64,000 bases of DNA, from assembly GCF_003584125.1 (NCBI RefSeq), contig NZ_QXFL01000007.1, positions 115,143-179,142 on the forward strand. The letters run 5' to 3'. Shown here piece by piece: positions 40,197 through 49,871 of this stretch. Source of the stretch: Aurantiacibacter zhengii (GTDB taxonomy: Bacteria > Pseudomonadota > Alphaproteobacteria > Sphingomonadales > Sphingomonadaceae). The notes under the pieces were generated by a model. That model did no database searches and had not been told where the DNA came from. It saw only the letters and a program-made list of their open reading frames with translations. Both the position numbers and the translations under genes were made by a program. Every line of letters starts with the position of its first letter. Position 1 is the first letter of the stretch.

Positions 40197-40706
40197 ATGG
40201 CGATGGCGCAGGCTTGGAATAGGATGGTGAGGCTTGGATCCTATAAATACGGGGGGTCTGAAGCAGTGTGGCGGGGCGCGCATCCCGCCCTGTGGATCGC
40301 CATTTTCGGCGGACTGATTGCCTTCGCCTGGGAAATGTTCCAGCTCCCGTTCTACAGCACTGGCGAGCTTGGCCCGGCTGAAGTCGCATACCGATGTGGT
40401 CTGGCATCGTTCGGTGACGCGGGTATCATGGTGGCGGCCTATCTGGGCGCCTCGTTGGAGAACGGTCGAGCGCCCTGGATCGTCCAATGGCCGATTTCTC
40501 GCCTTCTTGTTTATCTAGCCATCGGCCTGGGCGTCACCTCTGCCGTCGAACTCCTGGCCGTGGGAGCTGACTGGGGGTGGACGTACAGCTCCCTGATGCC
40601 GCTGTTACCCGGCACCAAGATTGGTCTGGTCCCCATCATCATGTGGGTTATCGTTCCTTCCGCGACCTTGTGGCTTGCGCGCAGAATGGGCGTCGGCCCT
40701 GGTTAG
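40197..40706 (+). CDS. integral membrane protein, function unknown
   Basis: Encodes 169 residues with four hydrophobic segments (about 32-48, 73-88, 103-122 and 140-162). It follows the truncated VKOR-type gene by nine bases. I recognise no motif. The ATG used is the first of several closely spaced starts (MAMAQAWNRM), so the exact N-terminus is uncertain. Confidence 0.55.
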   Translation: MAMAQAWNRMVRLGSYKYGGSEAVWRGAHPALWIAIFGGLIAFAWEMFQLPFYSTGELGPAEVAYRCGLASFGDAGIMVAAYLGASLENGRAPWIVQWPISRLLVYLAIGLGVTSAVELLAVGADWGWTYSSLMPLLPGTKIGLVPIIMWVIVPSATLWLARRMGVGPG

Positions 40707-40754
40707 GGAGAAAGACCTGAGCCAATGGCCGCTAGGGTCGAGACTTAATCACAG

Positions 40755-41021
40755 TCAAAAGGCTACGGCGGGGGCGAGGCTTACGGCCGATAGGAAGTTT
40801 CTGGCGAGTTTGCCGTAGCGGGTGACGGTAAGGCGGAAGTCCTTGAGGCGACAGAACATGGCCTCGGGCCGCCAGCGATCCTTGTAGCGGCGTTCGTCAT
40901 ACAGGATCGAGCGCTTACGATTACGACAGCCGGGGATCACGCGCCGGTCATCGACGCGTCGCGCTCCGGGTTGGTTCTTCGGCAAGTGCGGCTCTATTGC
41001 AGCCCATGCTTCATCCGACAA
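40755..41021 (-). pseudogene. IS5-family (IS427-like) transposase with internal deletion
   Basis: The N-terminal piece MSDEAWAAIEPHLPKNQPGA and RRVDDRRVI is joined in frame to a C-terminal piece, SILYDERRYKDRWRPEAMFC and RLKDFRLTVTRYGKLARNFL, of the same family. The DDE core with the first two Asp is gone, leaving 88 residues. An internal deletion of an IS is the simplest explanation. I could not define its terminal repeats with confidence. Confidence 0.75.
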
Positions 41022-41204
41022 TCAGAACAACGAACGCGACATTCCCAACGGCCTCCTGCATCAGCGGAGACTCCCTAGATCAATGTGCACGCAGACTTTC
41101 AAGAGCCTGATTGGGTTTGGACCCTAGAACGAAAGGCTGATTTTCATAACTCTCAACGCCGTGATCATCGCCGCTTCCCTCGCCGTGATTTTGGTTTTCA
41201 TTGC

Positions 41205-42236
41205 TCACCCGGCTCCCCCAGAACTCTGTAAAGGCTGCACCCAGAACAGTATCACGGCGATGAAAGCTGCGTTGGCAGCCAAGAACACGAAGAGATGCCA
41301 ACGGCGAAAGCCTCTTCTCTCGTCTCCTCCCAAAGAAAGGAACAGCGCATACAGCGCAGGCATGAGCGCGACGAAGATGAGGCTGACCCAGAAAAGTTTG
41401 AAATTCTCGATCGGCGTTCCGATGATAGTGAGCGGGATGAAAGCAATCGTCATACTCACGACATGATCGCCGATCACGCTCGTGGTGGCGGAGGTCACCT
41501 GGCCCGAGCGCGCGACGCTCCAGGTCGTGAAAACCTCGGGCAGAGCTGCGACGGTGGCGGTAATGAAAAGGCCACCGACGATATTCGGGATGCCGAGTGC
41601 GCTCACGATCCTCTCGGTCGAGAAGACGGTGAAGTAGGCGCCGACCGCCAACGCGCCGATGCCCGCTATGGCCGTCCATCGCTCCTTCTGGCCCCACTTC
41701 ACCTCCTCTCCCTTCTCGCGGCCCCGAACGAGAGCCTGCACGAGATAGGCGAGATAGGCGACCAGCAGGATCCAGCCATCGATCGGCTGCAGACCGCGCC
41801 AGGGGACTGGAAGCGTCAGCAGAGCGAAAACCCCGAGGATCGCCAGATAAGGCAGCGCCTGAACGGTGAGAGCCCCTTTGTCGACCGCCACGTAATGCTC
41901 TCGCCGATGCTCCTCGTGATCCTTTCCGGCACCTTGCAGGTCTGATTTGCGGGTCGCTAGGTAGGCCGTTATCACCATGACCGGAATCGCGAGGACGGTT
42001 GAACCCAGCATGGCTCCTATCCCAATGTCGGATACGCCGCGCGCCGCACTCGTCACGTTGATGCCGATCTCCGGCGAGGCGGCAGCGAGACCAAGAAAGG
42101 CGCCTCCGGCCGCAACGGAGAAACCCCATTGCTTGCGCAGTTTCCTGAGCGGAGCGGACAGGCGCTCCGCGCCCCAATGCGCTGCCCAGACGGCGGCGAG
42201 TAGAACCGCTGTCCAGACCGCAATCACTTGCGCCAA
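41205..42236 (-). CDS. CaCA-family cation exchanger
   Basis: Encodes 343 residues with about ten membrane segments. The two alpha-repeats are visible: GAFLGLAAASPEIGINVTSAARG and LFITATVAALPEVFTTWSVARSG...GDHV, which resemble the ion-binding repeats of Na/Ca exchangers. It starts at TTG (TTG GCG CAA) and overlaps the CDF gene by 13 bases. Pairing with czcCBA and CDF genes suggests divalent metal or Ca exchange in metal homeostasis; the ion is not known. Confidence 0.75.
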   Translation of the reverse strand: MAQVIAVWTAVLLAAVWAAHWGAERLSAPLRKLRKQWGFSVAAGGAFLGLAAASPEIGINVTSAARGVSDIGIGAMLGSTVLAIPVMVITAYLATRKSDLQGAGKDHEEHRREHYVAVDKGALTVQALPYLAILGVFALLTLPVPWRGLQPIDGWILLVAYLAYLVQALVRGREKGEEVKWGQKERWTAIAGIGALAVGAYFTVFSTERIVSALGIPNIVGGLFITATVAALPEVFTTWSVARSGQVTSATTSVIGDHVVSMTIAFIPLTIIGTPIENFKLFWVSLIFVALMPALYALFLSLGGDERRGFRRWHLFVFLAANAAFIAVILFWVQPLQSSGGAG

Positions 42237-42853
42237 CCTTTGTGCTCTGTGCCCTCTTCCTCGTGCGTATCCATGTGCGCATCACGCAGAATGTCGATGC
42301 CACCGTAAAGTGCAATGCCGGCAACCGCGATGCCTACCACCAGATCGGGCCAGTTCGCGCCGGTCAGCATGACAATAATCCCGGCGATAATGATACCACC
42401 ATTGGAGATGAAATCGTTGAAGCTGAAGGTCGTGGCAGCGCGCAGATTGACGTCCTTCTTCTTCATGTTCTGAAGCATTCGCAGGCAGACGAGATTCACC
42501 ACGCCGGCCACCACCGCCATCACCATCATCATGACGCCGCCCGGATCGGAGCCTTCCACAAAGCGTCGGAAAGCATCGGCGATGACGCCGCCAGCGAAGA
42601 TGAGGAGCATGATACCAGAAAAGCGCGCGGCACCGCGCTTCCAGGTTCGAGAACGGGTTAGTGCCAGAAGGCTTAGCAGATAGACTATCGCGTCGGACGA
42701 ATTGTCCAAGCCGTTTGCAAGCAATGCGTTGGAATCAGCAAAATATCCAACAATGAAAAAACCTATAGCGATCGCCACATTGAGCCATAAAACAATCCAA
42801 AGTGTACGTCGCTTATCGGCCGAGTCGAGCTCAACTTCTCCTTCGCCGCTCAT
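42224..42853 (-). CDS. CDF-family cation efflux protein
   Basis: Encodes 209 residues from MSGEGEVE, chosen because GGAGGG precedes it. About six membrane segments are present, without the usual large cytoplasmic domain. The TM2 metal site reads DNSSD (DxxxD), and the TM5 site FSFND, differing from the HxxxD pairs of Zn/Cd-type CDF proteins. The C-terminus (HMDTHEEEGTEHKG) is His/Glu-rich. It lies downstream of czcA and upstream of the exchanger gene. Confidence 0.8.
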   Translation of the reverse strand: MSGEGEVELDSADKRRTLWIVLWLNVAIAIGFFIVGYFADSNALLANGLDNSSDAIVYLLSLLALTRSRTWKRGAARFSGIMLLIFAGGVIADAFRRFVEGSDPGGVMMMVMAVVAGVVNLVCLRMLQNMKKKDVNLRAATTFSFNDFISNGGIIIAGIIVMLTGANWPDLVVGIAVAGIALYGGIDILRDAHMDTHEEEGTEHKGWRK

Positions 42854-43016
42854 GTGGTAATCCCTCCGCTCCGGCATGAAGCTTTGGCAGCAGCCGGCGT
42901 GAACCGACCCACAAAAAGGTCTTGGTCAAAACTTTCAGATGTTCCTCCGACTTGTAGTCCGGTCGATGGTTTGTCTTCGGTAATTTCCAACATTCGACGT
43001 CTCCAACTCTGTACGG

Positions 43017-46000
43017 TCATGTTACATTTTTTAATTCCCGCCGCTCCTCGCGCGTTACGTTGCGCCGCAGACGGTCCCACCATTTCTCGCGCCAGCTGCG
43101 CTCGTCATCAGAACGGTGTAGCACAAGCCGCGCTATTGCAGGAAGAACGAACAGCGTCAGCGCGGTTGCCGTGATCAGCCCACCGATCACCACCGTCGCC
43201 AGTGGACGTTGCACCTCGGCCCCGGTTCCGGTAGCGAGTGCCATAGGCACGAAGCCGAGCGAAGCCACCAGCGCCGTCATCAACACCGGTCGCAGACGTG
43301 CAAGCGCGCCATCGGCAATAGCTTCGTCGAGCGGCATTCCTCTCTCGAGACGCTGCCGGATCGCGGTCATCATGACGAGACCGTTGAGCACCGCCACACC
43401 TGAGAGCGCAATGAACCCGACCGCGGTAGAGACCGAGAAGGGCATGCCCCTCAGCACCAGAGCGAACACGCCTCCTGCAAGCGCCATAGGAATGGCGCTA
43501 AACACCGCGAGGGCCGGGATCCATCCGCCAAGCGCCAGATAAAGGAGCAGGAGGACCATAGCGAAACAGATGGGCACCACGATCGCAAGCCTTGCCTGTG
43601 CTTCTTGAAGGTTCTGATACTGGCCGCCCCATTCGATGAAAGATGCAGGTGGCAGATCAACCTGCGCTTCGACCCCGGCCTGTGCTTCTTGGACGAAGGA
43701 CCCGAGATCGCGTTCGCGCACGTTGGCCGAGACGATCACCAGCCGCCGCCCTTGTTCACGGCGGACCTCGGCGAGGCCATCAACCACTGCGAAATCAGCC
43801 AATGTTCGCAGCGGAACCGTCACGCCGTTTTCAAGGACGATCGGGAGAGCGCCGAGCTGGTCGAAATCGTTTCGGGTGGCATCTTGCAAACGCACGACGA
43901 CGTCGAACCGCCGATCGCCTTCGAACACCAGACCCGCAGGCCGTCCGCCTAGCGCAATGGCGACCGACTGAGCCACGTCTTCGACGGTTAGCCCATATCG
44001 TGCGATGACCGGACGATCGAAAGCGATGTCGAGCGTGGGAAAGCCGGTAACTTGTTGAACGCGAACGTCTGCCGCACCTTCGACCTGCCGCACAACATCG
44101 GCCACGTCATCAGCTGCGGCTGTCAATTGCGCCAGATCATTGCCATAGATCTTAACGGCGAGATCGCTGCGGCTACCGGCAATCAGTTCGTTGAAGCGCA
44201 TTTCGATAGGTTGGGTGAATTCATACAGATTTCCAACCAAACCGCCGAGCTCCTCCTCTATTTCTAATATGAGCTCTTCTTTGCTCTTGGAGCGGTCGGG
44301 CCATTCGTCCCGCGGGCGAAGTATGACGAAGGCATCCGAGATATTTGGCGGCATGGGATCGCTCGCCACTTCTGCGGTACCGGTTTTCGAAAAAACCAGT
44401 CCAACTTCAGGAAAACCAACGAGGCGATCTTCAACCCGTCTTTGCATTTCGACCGAGCGTTCGATGGGTGTCGAAGGAATGCGGATCGACTGGACCAGGA
44501 GATCCCTTTCGTCGAGCTGTGGAGTGAATTCACTCCCCAGAAGACTAAAGGCGACAGCTGCAACCGCGAAGATGCCGACACCGGTGCCGATAACCGGCCA
44601 GGGCCGCGCAATGGCCTTGCGAACCGCTGGGCCATAACGCTCCTTCGCCCAGCGAATGGGCTTCACCTCCTTTTCGGTGAGCTTCTTATTGAGCAGCACC
44701 GCGATCATCGCCGGAACGAAGGTCAGCGAAAGCACGAAGGCCGACGCCAGCGCGAGCATCATCGTGATCGCCATCGGCGAGAACGTCTTGCCTTCGACTC
44801 CGGTAAAAGTGAGCAGCGGGGCGAAGACGAGGAAGATGATCGCCTGCCCGTAGACGGTCGGCTTGATCATTTCCTGCGCCGCAAGGCGTGTTTCAGTGAG
44901 CCGCTCGCCCAAGGTGAGCAGTCGCCCCTCCCGGTGCTGTCGCGCCGCGAGACGTGCGACGCTGTTCTCGACAATGATCACCGCGCCATCGACGATAAGG
45001 CCGAAGTCGAGCGCTCCGAGACTCATCAGATTGCCCGACACGCCGAGCCGGTTCATACCGACCGCTGCCATGAGCATCGATATCGGGATGACCAGTGCCG
45101 TTATGATCGCGGCGCGGATGTTGCCAAGCAGGAGGAATAGCACCGCAATGACCAGCAGCGCGCCTTCGAGCAGGTTTTTCTCGACTGTGGCTATGGTCGC
45201 ATCGACAAGAGACGACCGGTTATAGACGATATCGGCCTCTACCCCCGCAGGGAGCGAGTCACGGACTTCTTCAAGTCGTTCGGCTGCCTGAGCCGATACC
45301 GTGCGGCTGTTCTCACCACTGCGCATCAGAACCGTTCCGACCACGGCTTCTTCGCCGTTTAACGATGCGGCACCTGTTCGCAGGTCGCCACCGATCTCGA
45401 CATCGGCGACATCACCTATACGGATAGGCACACCTTCGCGGGTGGCGACGACTGCTTGCTCGATATCCGCGATCCCGCCAAGCCGCGCATCGACCCTTAC
45501 AAGCAGAGCCTCGTCTGCGCGATCGACGAAATTGGCACCGGCCGCCAGATTGGCCGCCTCGAGCGCATCGATCAGGGAGTCGAAGGATAGGCCGTAGCCG
45601 GTCAAACGGGCCGGATCGGGTTGAACAAGGAATTGCTTTTCAAAGCCGCCGATTGAGTCCACCCCGGCGACGCCGTCGACTGAACGCATCAGCGGTGCGA
45701 CGACCCAGTCCTGCACAGTGCGCAGATAGGCCGCCTTGGCGACATCGCTTTCGAGGCGGTCGCCACGTTCGGTGATAAAGCTGCCATCGGACTGCCAGCC
45801 TGTCCGGCCGCCAGTGGTCGCACCCTTGCCACCGGGGTGCTCGTACTCGATCGTGTACATCAGCACTTCGCCAAGGCCGGTGGAAATCGGCCCCATGGTG
45901 GGCTCCGCTCCCTCGGGCAGCGAAGCACCGATTGGTGCAAGACGCTCGTTTACCTGGCTCCGCGCGAAATAGAGGTCGGTCCCTTCCTCGAAGATCGCGG

Positions 46001-46334
46001 TGACCTGGCTGAAGCCGTTGCGCGAGATCGAGCGGGTCATCTCCAATCCCTCAATCCCGGCCAGTCCGGTCTCGATGGGAAAAGTTACTTGCGTCTCGAC
46101 CTGCGAAGGCGAGAGCGCAGGCGCGGTGGTGTTGATCTGGACCTGCGTATTGGTGATGTCAGGCACCGCATCGATCGGCAAACGCAACAAATTGAACGCG
46201 CCGTAGATCGCAGCAAGTATGGTTAGAGCGATGATCGCCCAGCGAAAACGCACGGCGATATCCAGCACCATCCCGATCAGGCCATGGCGGTGGCTACCCT
46301 CATCCGAAGGCGTCGATACATGATCAGTCGTCAT
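43017..46334 (-). CDS. czcA: CzcA-type heavy-metal RND efflux pump
   Basis: Encodes 1105 residues, the normal length of HME-RND proteins. The TM4 signature DFGLIVDGAVIIVEN matches CzcA-type (Zn/Cd/Co) pumps. Twelve membrane segments and two large periplasmic loops are present. It drives metal from the periplasm or cytoplasm across the outer membrane using the proton gradient, together with CzcB and CzcC. Its ATG overlaps the czcB stop by 11 bases. The gene is intact, but its partner czcB has a stop codon. Confidence 0.95.
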   Translation of the reverse strand: MTTDHVSTPSDEGSHRHGLIGMVLDIAVRFRWAIIALTILAAIYGAFNLLRLPIDAVPDITNTQVQINTTAPALSPSQVETQVTFPIETGLAGIEGLEMTRSISRNGFSQVTAIFEEGTDLYFARSQVNERLAPIGASLPEGAEPTMGPISTGLGEVLMYTIEYEHPGGKGATTGGRTGWQSDGSFITERGDRLESDVAKAAYLRTVQDWVVAPLMRSVDGVAGVDSIGGFEKQFLVQPDPARLTGYGLSFDSLIDALEAANLAAGANFVDRADEALLVRVDARLGGIADIEQAVVATREGVPIRIGDVADVEIGGDLRTGAASLNGEEAVVGTVLMRSGENSRTVSAQAAERLEEVRDSLPAGVEADIVYNRSSLVDATIATVEKNLLEGALLVIAVLFLLLGNIRAAIITALVIPISMLMAAVGMNRLGVSGNLMSLGALDFGLIVDGAVIIVENSVARLAARQHREGRLLTLGERLTETRLAAQEMIKPTVYGQAIIFLVFAPLLTFTGVEGKTFSPMAITMMLALASAFVLSLTFVPAMIAVLLNKKLTEKEVKPIRWAKERYGPAVRKAIARPWPVIGTGVGIFAVAAVAFSLLGSEFTPQLDERDLLVQSIRIPSTPIERSVEMQRRVEDRLVGFPEVGLVFSKTGTAEVASDPMPPNISDAFVILRPRDEWPDRSKSKEELILEIEEELGGLVGNLYEFTQPIEMRFNELIAGSRSDLAVKIYGNDLAQLTAAADDVADVVRQVEGAADVRVQQVTGFPTLDIAFDRPVIARYGLTVEDVAQSVAIALGGRPAGLVFEGDRRFDVVVRLQDATRNDFDQLGALPIVLENGVTVPLRTLADFAVVDGLAEVRREQGRRLVIVSANVRERDLGSFVQEAQAGVEAQVDLPPASFIEWGGQYQNLQEAQARLAIVVPICFAMVLLLLYLALGGWIPALAVFSAIPMALAGGVFALVLRGMPFSVSTAVGFIALSGVAVLNGLVMMTAIRQRLERGMPLDEAIADGALARLRPVLMTALVASLGFVPMALATGTGAEVQRPLATVVIGGLITATALTLFVLPAIARLVLHRSDDERSWREKWWDRLRRNVTREERRELKNVT

Positions 46335-47472
46335 CTTCGACGTTCTCCTTTTCGAGTTCGGCCTTCAGCAGAAAGGCATTGTCGGTCGCGATCCGCTGTC
46401 CGGCTTCAAGACCGGACAGTATCGTCACCATTCCGGCGGACCGGCTGCCTGTGGCCACTTCACGCGCCTGGAACCCGCGCTGTGTGCGCACGAAAACGAC
46501 ATCGCGCCCTTCGAGCACTTGCACGGCGTCCTCTGGAACCGTGATGCGGCTCTGGTCGACTTCGCCTGACGGGCGAATGCGTACCTGGAGAAACGAACCG
46601 GGCTGGAGGCCGGGAACAGCGCGTGTGAGACTGAGCACGGCGGTGGCACTGCGGCTCTCCGGATCGAGCGAAGGCGTGACCGATCGGACACGTGCGCCGA
46701 TCTCGCGGCCATCCCCCACGATCACCGCGGCTTCATCGCCAGGCTGAATGCGCGCGGCATCTTCGGAAGGCAGCGCAACTTCTACCTGAAGGCCGTTCGG
46801 ATTGACCACGCGGTAGAGTTCTTCACCGGCATCGACGAACGAGCCGAGCACGATCGGGGCAGCGGTGACGCGGCCCGAGAGTGGACTCGTCACCGCAAGC
46901 GAACGTCCATCACCACTTACACCCGCTGCAGCGACAGCAGCCTGCGCACGGTTCAATTCGGCACGGGCAACGTCAAGATTGGCGCGCGCCGCTTCGAGAT
47001 CTTGGCGCGCTGTCACGTTAGCTTCAAAAAGACGACGCTCCCGCTCATAGGCTGCCGAAAGCTCGGTCACGCGGGCGCGGGCGGAACTAAGCTAGGAAGC
47101 GAGTGCCGCCGCATCGGCGCTTTCGATCCGTGCAACAGTCTCGCCTTTGCGGACATAGTCGCCAAGCGTCTTGCCAACGCTGCGGACGACGCCCGAAGCG
47201 CGCGCATCGATTCTTGCACTTGCGGTCGGGCTCGCCGCAACGGTCGCTGGGAAGACCAGTTCGACTGCAGCACCGGCCTGCACTGCGGCGACCTCGATCT
47301 CTGCCGTGCGAATCTGTTCTTCGTCGATCAGAACGAGGCCTTCTGGCAATTCAGTTTCGGCGGCTTCGTTTTCTGCAAGAGGATCAGCTTGATAGTCAGG
47401 CCACAGCAATAATAGCAGTGCCGCGGCGAGTATGACGATTCCGGCGACGATCGCCAGTTTTCTGCGGTTCAT
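46324..47472 (-). pseudogene. czcB: CzcB-type RND periplasmic adaptor interrupted by an amber codon
   Basis: From the ATG at 47472 (GAGGAA upstream), the frame gives an anchor, the first half of the barrel-sandwich (ARASGVVRSVGKTLGDYVRKGE) and ADAAALAS, then TAG at 47092-47094 (codon 127). The same frame continues LSSARARVTELSAAYERERR through the coiled-coil, SPLSGRVTAAPIVLGSFVDAG and the C-terminal domains to TGA at 46324. No frame change is involved: one base separates this from a full 381-residue adaptor. The fragments would not assemble unless the stop is suppressed. Confidence 0.85.
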
Positions 47473-47483
47473 TGGGAGGTTCC

Positions 47484-48722
47484 TCATTGTGCGGCCAGCC
47501 TGATCAGTTCGGCGGCAGCTTGTCCCCGGTCTTGCTGCGCGGCGATCAACGCCTCGCGTATGGCGTCACGCGCTTCGGCTGCGCTCAACACCTCGATCAG
47601 CGGAAAGCGACCGTTGCGATACCCGATGCGAACGAGCCGCAGCGCCTCTTCAGCCTGGGGGAGTGATGTCGTGGAAAGTGTCTCGACGCGCGCTTCGGCG
47701 GCAAGATATTCGGCACGAGCGCGGGTTATGGACTGTTCGAAGTCAGCGAGCGCGACTGCCTCGCGGGCATTGGCGGCCCGCAGCCTAGCCTCGGCAGCAG
47801 CGATGTTGCCCTGGTTCCGATTGCGGAAAGGAAGCGGTATCGAGACGCCGACAAGAAAGGCACTGTCGTTGCTTTCCTCAAAGCGGCGAACACCGGCGGA
47901 TACGACAGGATCGGGAATGCGCAAGCTGCGCTCACGATCGATCTCGGCGGCTGCGGCGGTGCTTTCGGCTCGCGCTACTTGTAATTGCAGCCCCGTCGCC
48001 GAGGCCATTACGATGCCCGGAGGCACGATTTCGGGAAAGTCGGTCGGAACGAGCGGCGGCGCTTCCTGGTCGCTCCAAAGCGAGGCGAGCGCCGTGCGCG
48101 CCGCGAGACTGGCTGCTTGCGCCGCTTGAAGCTCGGCACGTGCTTCCGCCAGGGCCGCTTCTGCGCGCAATGCGCGTAGAGGCGGTTCGCGGCCCACTTC
48201 GACCAGCACACCGGCTATGCGGGCGAGTTCTTCGTTCCGCTCAACCACATCGCGAGCGAGTGCGACACGCGAGGCAGCCGCAACTGCCGCAACGTAGCGC
48301 TCACGAACGAGAAAGCTGAGCTCGACATCGGCGAGGTCGGCTCGCAAGCCTGCCAGCTGCGCCTGTGCCCGTGCAGCCTCCACGCGCGCGCCACGCTTGC
48401 CTCCAAGTTCGAGCTGCTGGCCGACAGCAAGCGTATATTCGGTTGCGCTGAGTCCCGAGAATGCACCACTACCGGCGATGTTCTCAACCTCGAGCGATAC
48501 TTCAGGATTGGGCCGCAGCCGCGCCTGACCGACTAGCGCCTGTGCTGCCTCGGCCTCCGCCCGCGGACCGACGATGCGCGGGTTTAATTCGGGGTCTGCA
48601 GTTTCGCCGACCACGCCTGTCCGGCTCAATGCATCCTCGAGCGTCAGAAGCTCCTGCTCCTGCGCTGCCACGGGCGTGGCAATGGCGACGAGGATAGCCC
48701 TGCAGTCAAGGCATCCCGCCAA
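47484..48722 (-). CDS. czcC: CzcC-type outer-membrane efflux channel (TolC family)
   Basis: Encodes about 412 residues with two outer-membrane efflux repeats (ARLRPNPEVSLEVENIAGSG, YTLAVGQQLELGGKRGARVE, VSIPLPFRNRNQGNIAAAEAR, RIGYRNGRFPLIEVLSAAEARD). The signal peptide ends PVAAQ. The start is unclear: the frame has a TTG at 48722, while the nearest ATG with a ribosome site (48736, after AGAGGAAC) is one frame off. A single-base change near 48725 would join them. The channel lies 11 bases before czcB. Confidence 0.85.
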   Translation of the reverse strand: MAGCLDCRAILVAIATPVAAQEQELLTLEDALSRTGVVGETADPELNPRIVGPRAEAEAAQALVGQARLRPNPEVSLEVENIAGSGAFSGLSATEYTLAVGQQLELGGKRGARVEAARAQAQLAGLRADLADVELSFLVRERYVAAVAAASRVALARDVVERNEELARIAGVLVEVGREPPLRALRAEAALAEARAELQAAQAASLAARTALASLWSDQEAPPLVPTDFPEIVPPGIVMASATGLQLQVARAESTAAAAEIDRERSLRIPDPVVSAGVRRFEESNDSAFLVGVSIPLPFRNRNQGNIAAAEARLRAANAREAVALADFEQSITRARAEYLAAEARVETLSTTSLPQAEEALRLVRIGYRNGRFPLIEVLSAAEARDAIREALIAAQQDRGQAAAELIRLAAQ

Positions 48723-48798
48723 CTTATGGCTGACATTCTGTATAGTTCCTCTGCTGACGATCCGGTGTGCGCCGCGTTGCACAGCGCGATTCAACCCG

Positions 48799-49146
48799 TC
48801 AGCTTCGAGGAGGGCGTTGGGGCAGGCCGTGCGCCTCGCCAGTGATTTTCACGTCTGGAAACGAGGTAGTAACGATGACGGTTTCGCCGAACGTTTGACT
48901 ATGACTATTGGGTACCAACGCTGCGAACAGGTGGTGGCAATGTCCATGCGCGCAGACCTGGGGCTGCGGACTATCTCGCTCAGATCCGTCACTGGTAACC
49001 GCATCAATCGTTTGGTTCGCATAGATTGCCGAAGACATTTCATCGCCGCATTGAGCGGCTTCCGCCACCGGCGACACCATTAGCGCCGCCACCGCCAAAA
49101 CAGCGGCGACAATTCTAAAGGAAATCAATCCATGCAGCTCAAACAT
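48799..49146 (-). CDS. small exported His/Cys-rich protein, CzcI-like
   Basis: Encodes 115 residues from MFELHGLISF, with a signal peptide ending VAEAA. The mature part has CGDEMSS and the cluster CAHGHCHH, suited to binding divalent metal in the periplasm. Small proteins of this kind (CzcI or DUF2946-like) often open czc operons. The upstream in-frame extension lacks a signal peptide start, so the later ATG is used. Identity beyond this is uncertain. Confidence 0.6.
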   Translation of the reverse strand: MFELHGLISFRIVAAVLAVAALMVSPVAEAAQCGDEMSSAIYANQTIDAVTSDGSERDSPQPQVCAHGHCHHLFAALVPNSHSQTFGETVIVTTSFPDVKITGEAHGLPQRPPRS

Positions 49147-49339
49147 CCTGGCGCCTCTAGCGAACCTAAACCGGATCCGGTTTGCCAAATAACCCCTCCA
49201 GCGACTGTAGGGGCAAGCGATTTTTCGCGCCTACGGGGCTTCAGTCGTCTCTCAATGTGGCGAAATAGATTATTGGAACGCCTTCATCACGAGGTGATCC
49301 GTCAGCTCTCCATAGTTTCTAATTGCACCGCAGCGCCGC

Positions 49340-49786
49340 TCAGAGAGACGAAAACGCATGGCTTCGCCTTTTTGGCTTTGCGGACACAGATTTTGGTCGG
49401 GATTGGGAAAGTGTCTCGATAATCTTGCAGTCCGACACGTCGCCGCCGGTACAAGACACCACTACATTTTCCAGCTCTGCGCGGAGAGCCTCCAGACGGG
49501 TAAGGCGATCTTCGACACTCATAAGGTGTTGTTTCGCAATATCGCCCGCCTTGTCGCAGCTTCCATTTGGCGTGTTCTTTAGTTCCAAGAGGGAGCGCGC
49601 TTCCTCGATGGAAAAGCCAAGCTTGCGCGCCTGCCGGATGAACGCCAGTCGTTCTACATCCCGCTCCGTATAGGTTCGCTGGCCCGCTGCCGTGCGTGCG
49701 GCTTCGGGCATCAGTCCGATGTCCTCGTAAAACCTTATCGTATTCACCTTCGTTCCGGTTGCCTTTGCCAAACCTCCGATAAGCAT
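49340..49786 (-). CDS. MerR-family metal regulator (CadR/PbrR/ZntR-like)
   Basis: Encodes 148 residues. The DNA-binding part is typical (LIGGLAKATGTKVNTIRFYEDIGLMPEAARTAAGQRTY). Metal-ligand Cys occur in GSCDKAGD (about residue 77) and VSCTGGDVSDC (about 111-120). It diverges from the CDF gene at 49872 across a control region with a MerR-type dyad, which it probably regulates. It may also influence the leftward czc genes further on. Confidence 0.88.
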   Translation of the reverse strand: MLIGGLAKATGTKVNTIRFYEDIGLMPEAARTAAGQRTYTERDVERLAFIRQARKLGFSIEEARSLLELKNTPNGSCDKAGDIAKQHLMSVEDRLTRLEALRAELENVVVSCTGGDVSDCKIIETLSQSRPKSVSAKPKRRSHAFSSL

Positions 49787-49833
49787 GAATCTACTCCTTG
49801 TGCGCCATATCGCGAATGTGTCGCAATTTCAGC

Positions 49834-49861
49834 TTGCCTCTACAGCCACTGGAGGTGTTAC
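49834..49861 (+). promoter_or_regulatory. MerR-type promoter/operator for the CDF-FTR1-MCO operon
   Basis: The dyad CCTCTACAGCCACTGGAGG (49837-49855) begins in the -35 box (TTGCCT, 49834-49839) and fills the long spacer before a -10 near 49859 (TACCTA). An extended spacer covered by such a dyad is the hallmark of promoters activated by MerR proteins. It lies 11-38 bases before the CDF ATG. Confidence 0.6.
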
Positions 49862-49871
49862 CTACTGGCTT

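Noticed and set aside
42850..42993. 47-codon leftward frame between czcA and the CDF gene
   Set aside because: It lacks a clear ribosome site and family features and its end runs into the CDF ribosome site; coding is not supported.
47092..47094. Amber codon in czcB read as pyrrolysine or another programmed residue
   Set aside because: No pyrrolysine genes or suppressor context are visible, the residue is at a non-catalytic place and RND adaptors are not known to use recoding. Mutation or error is simpler.
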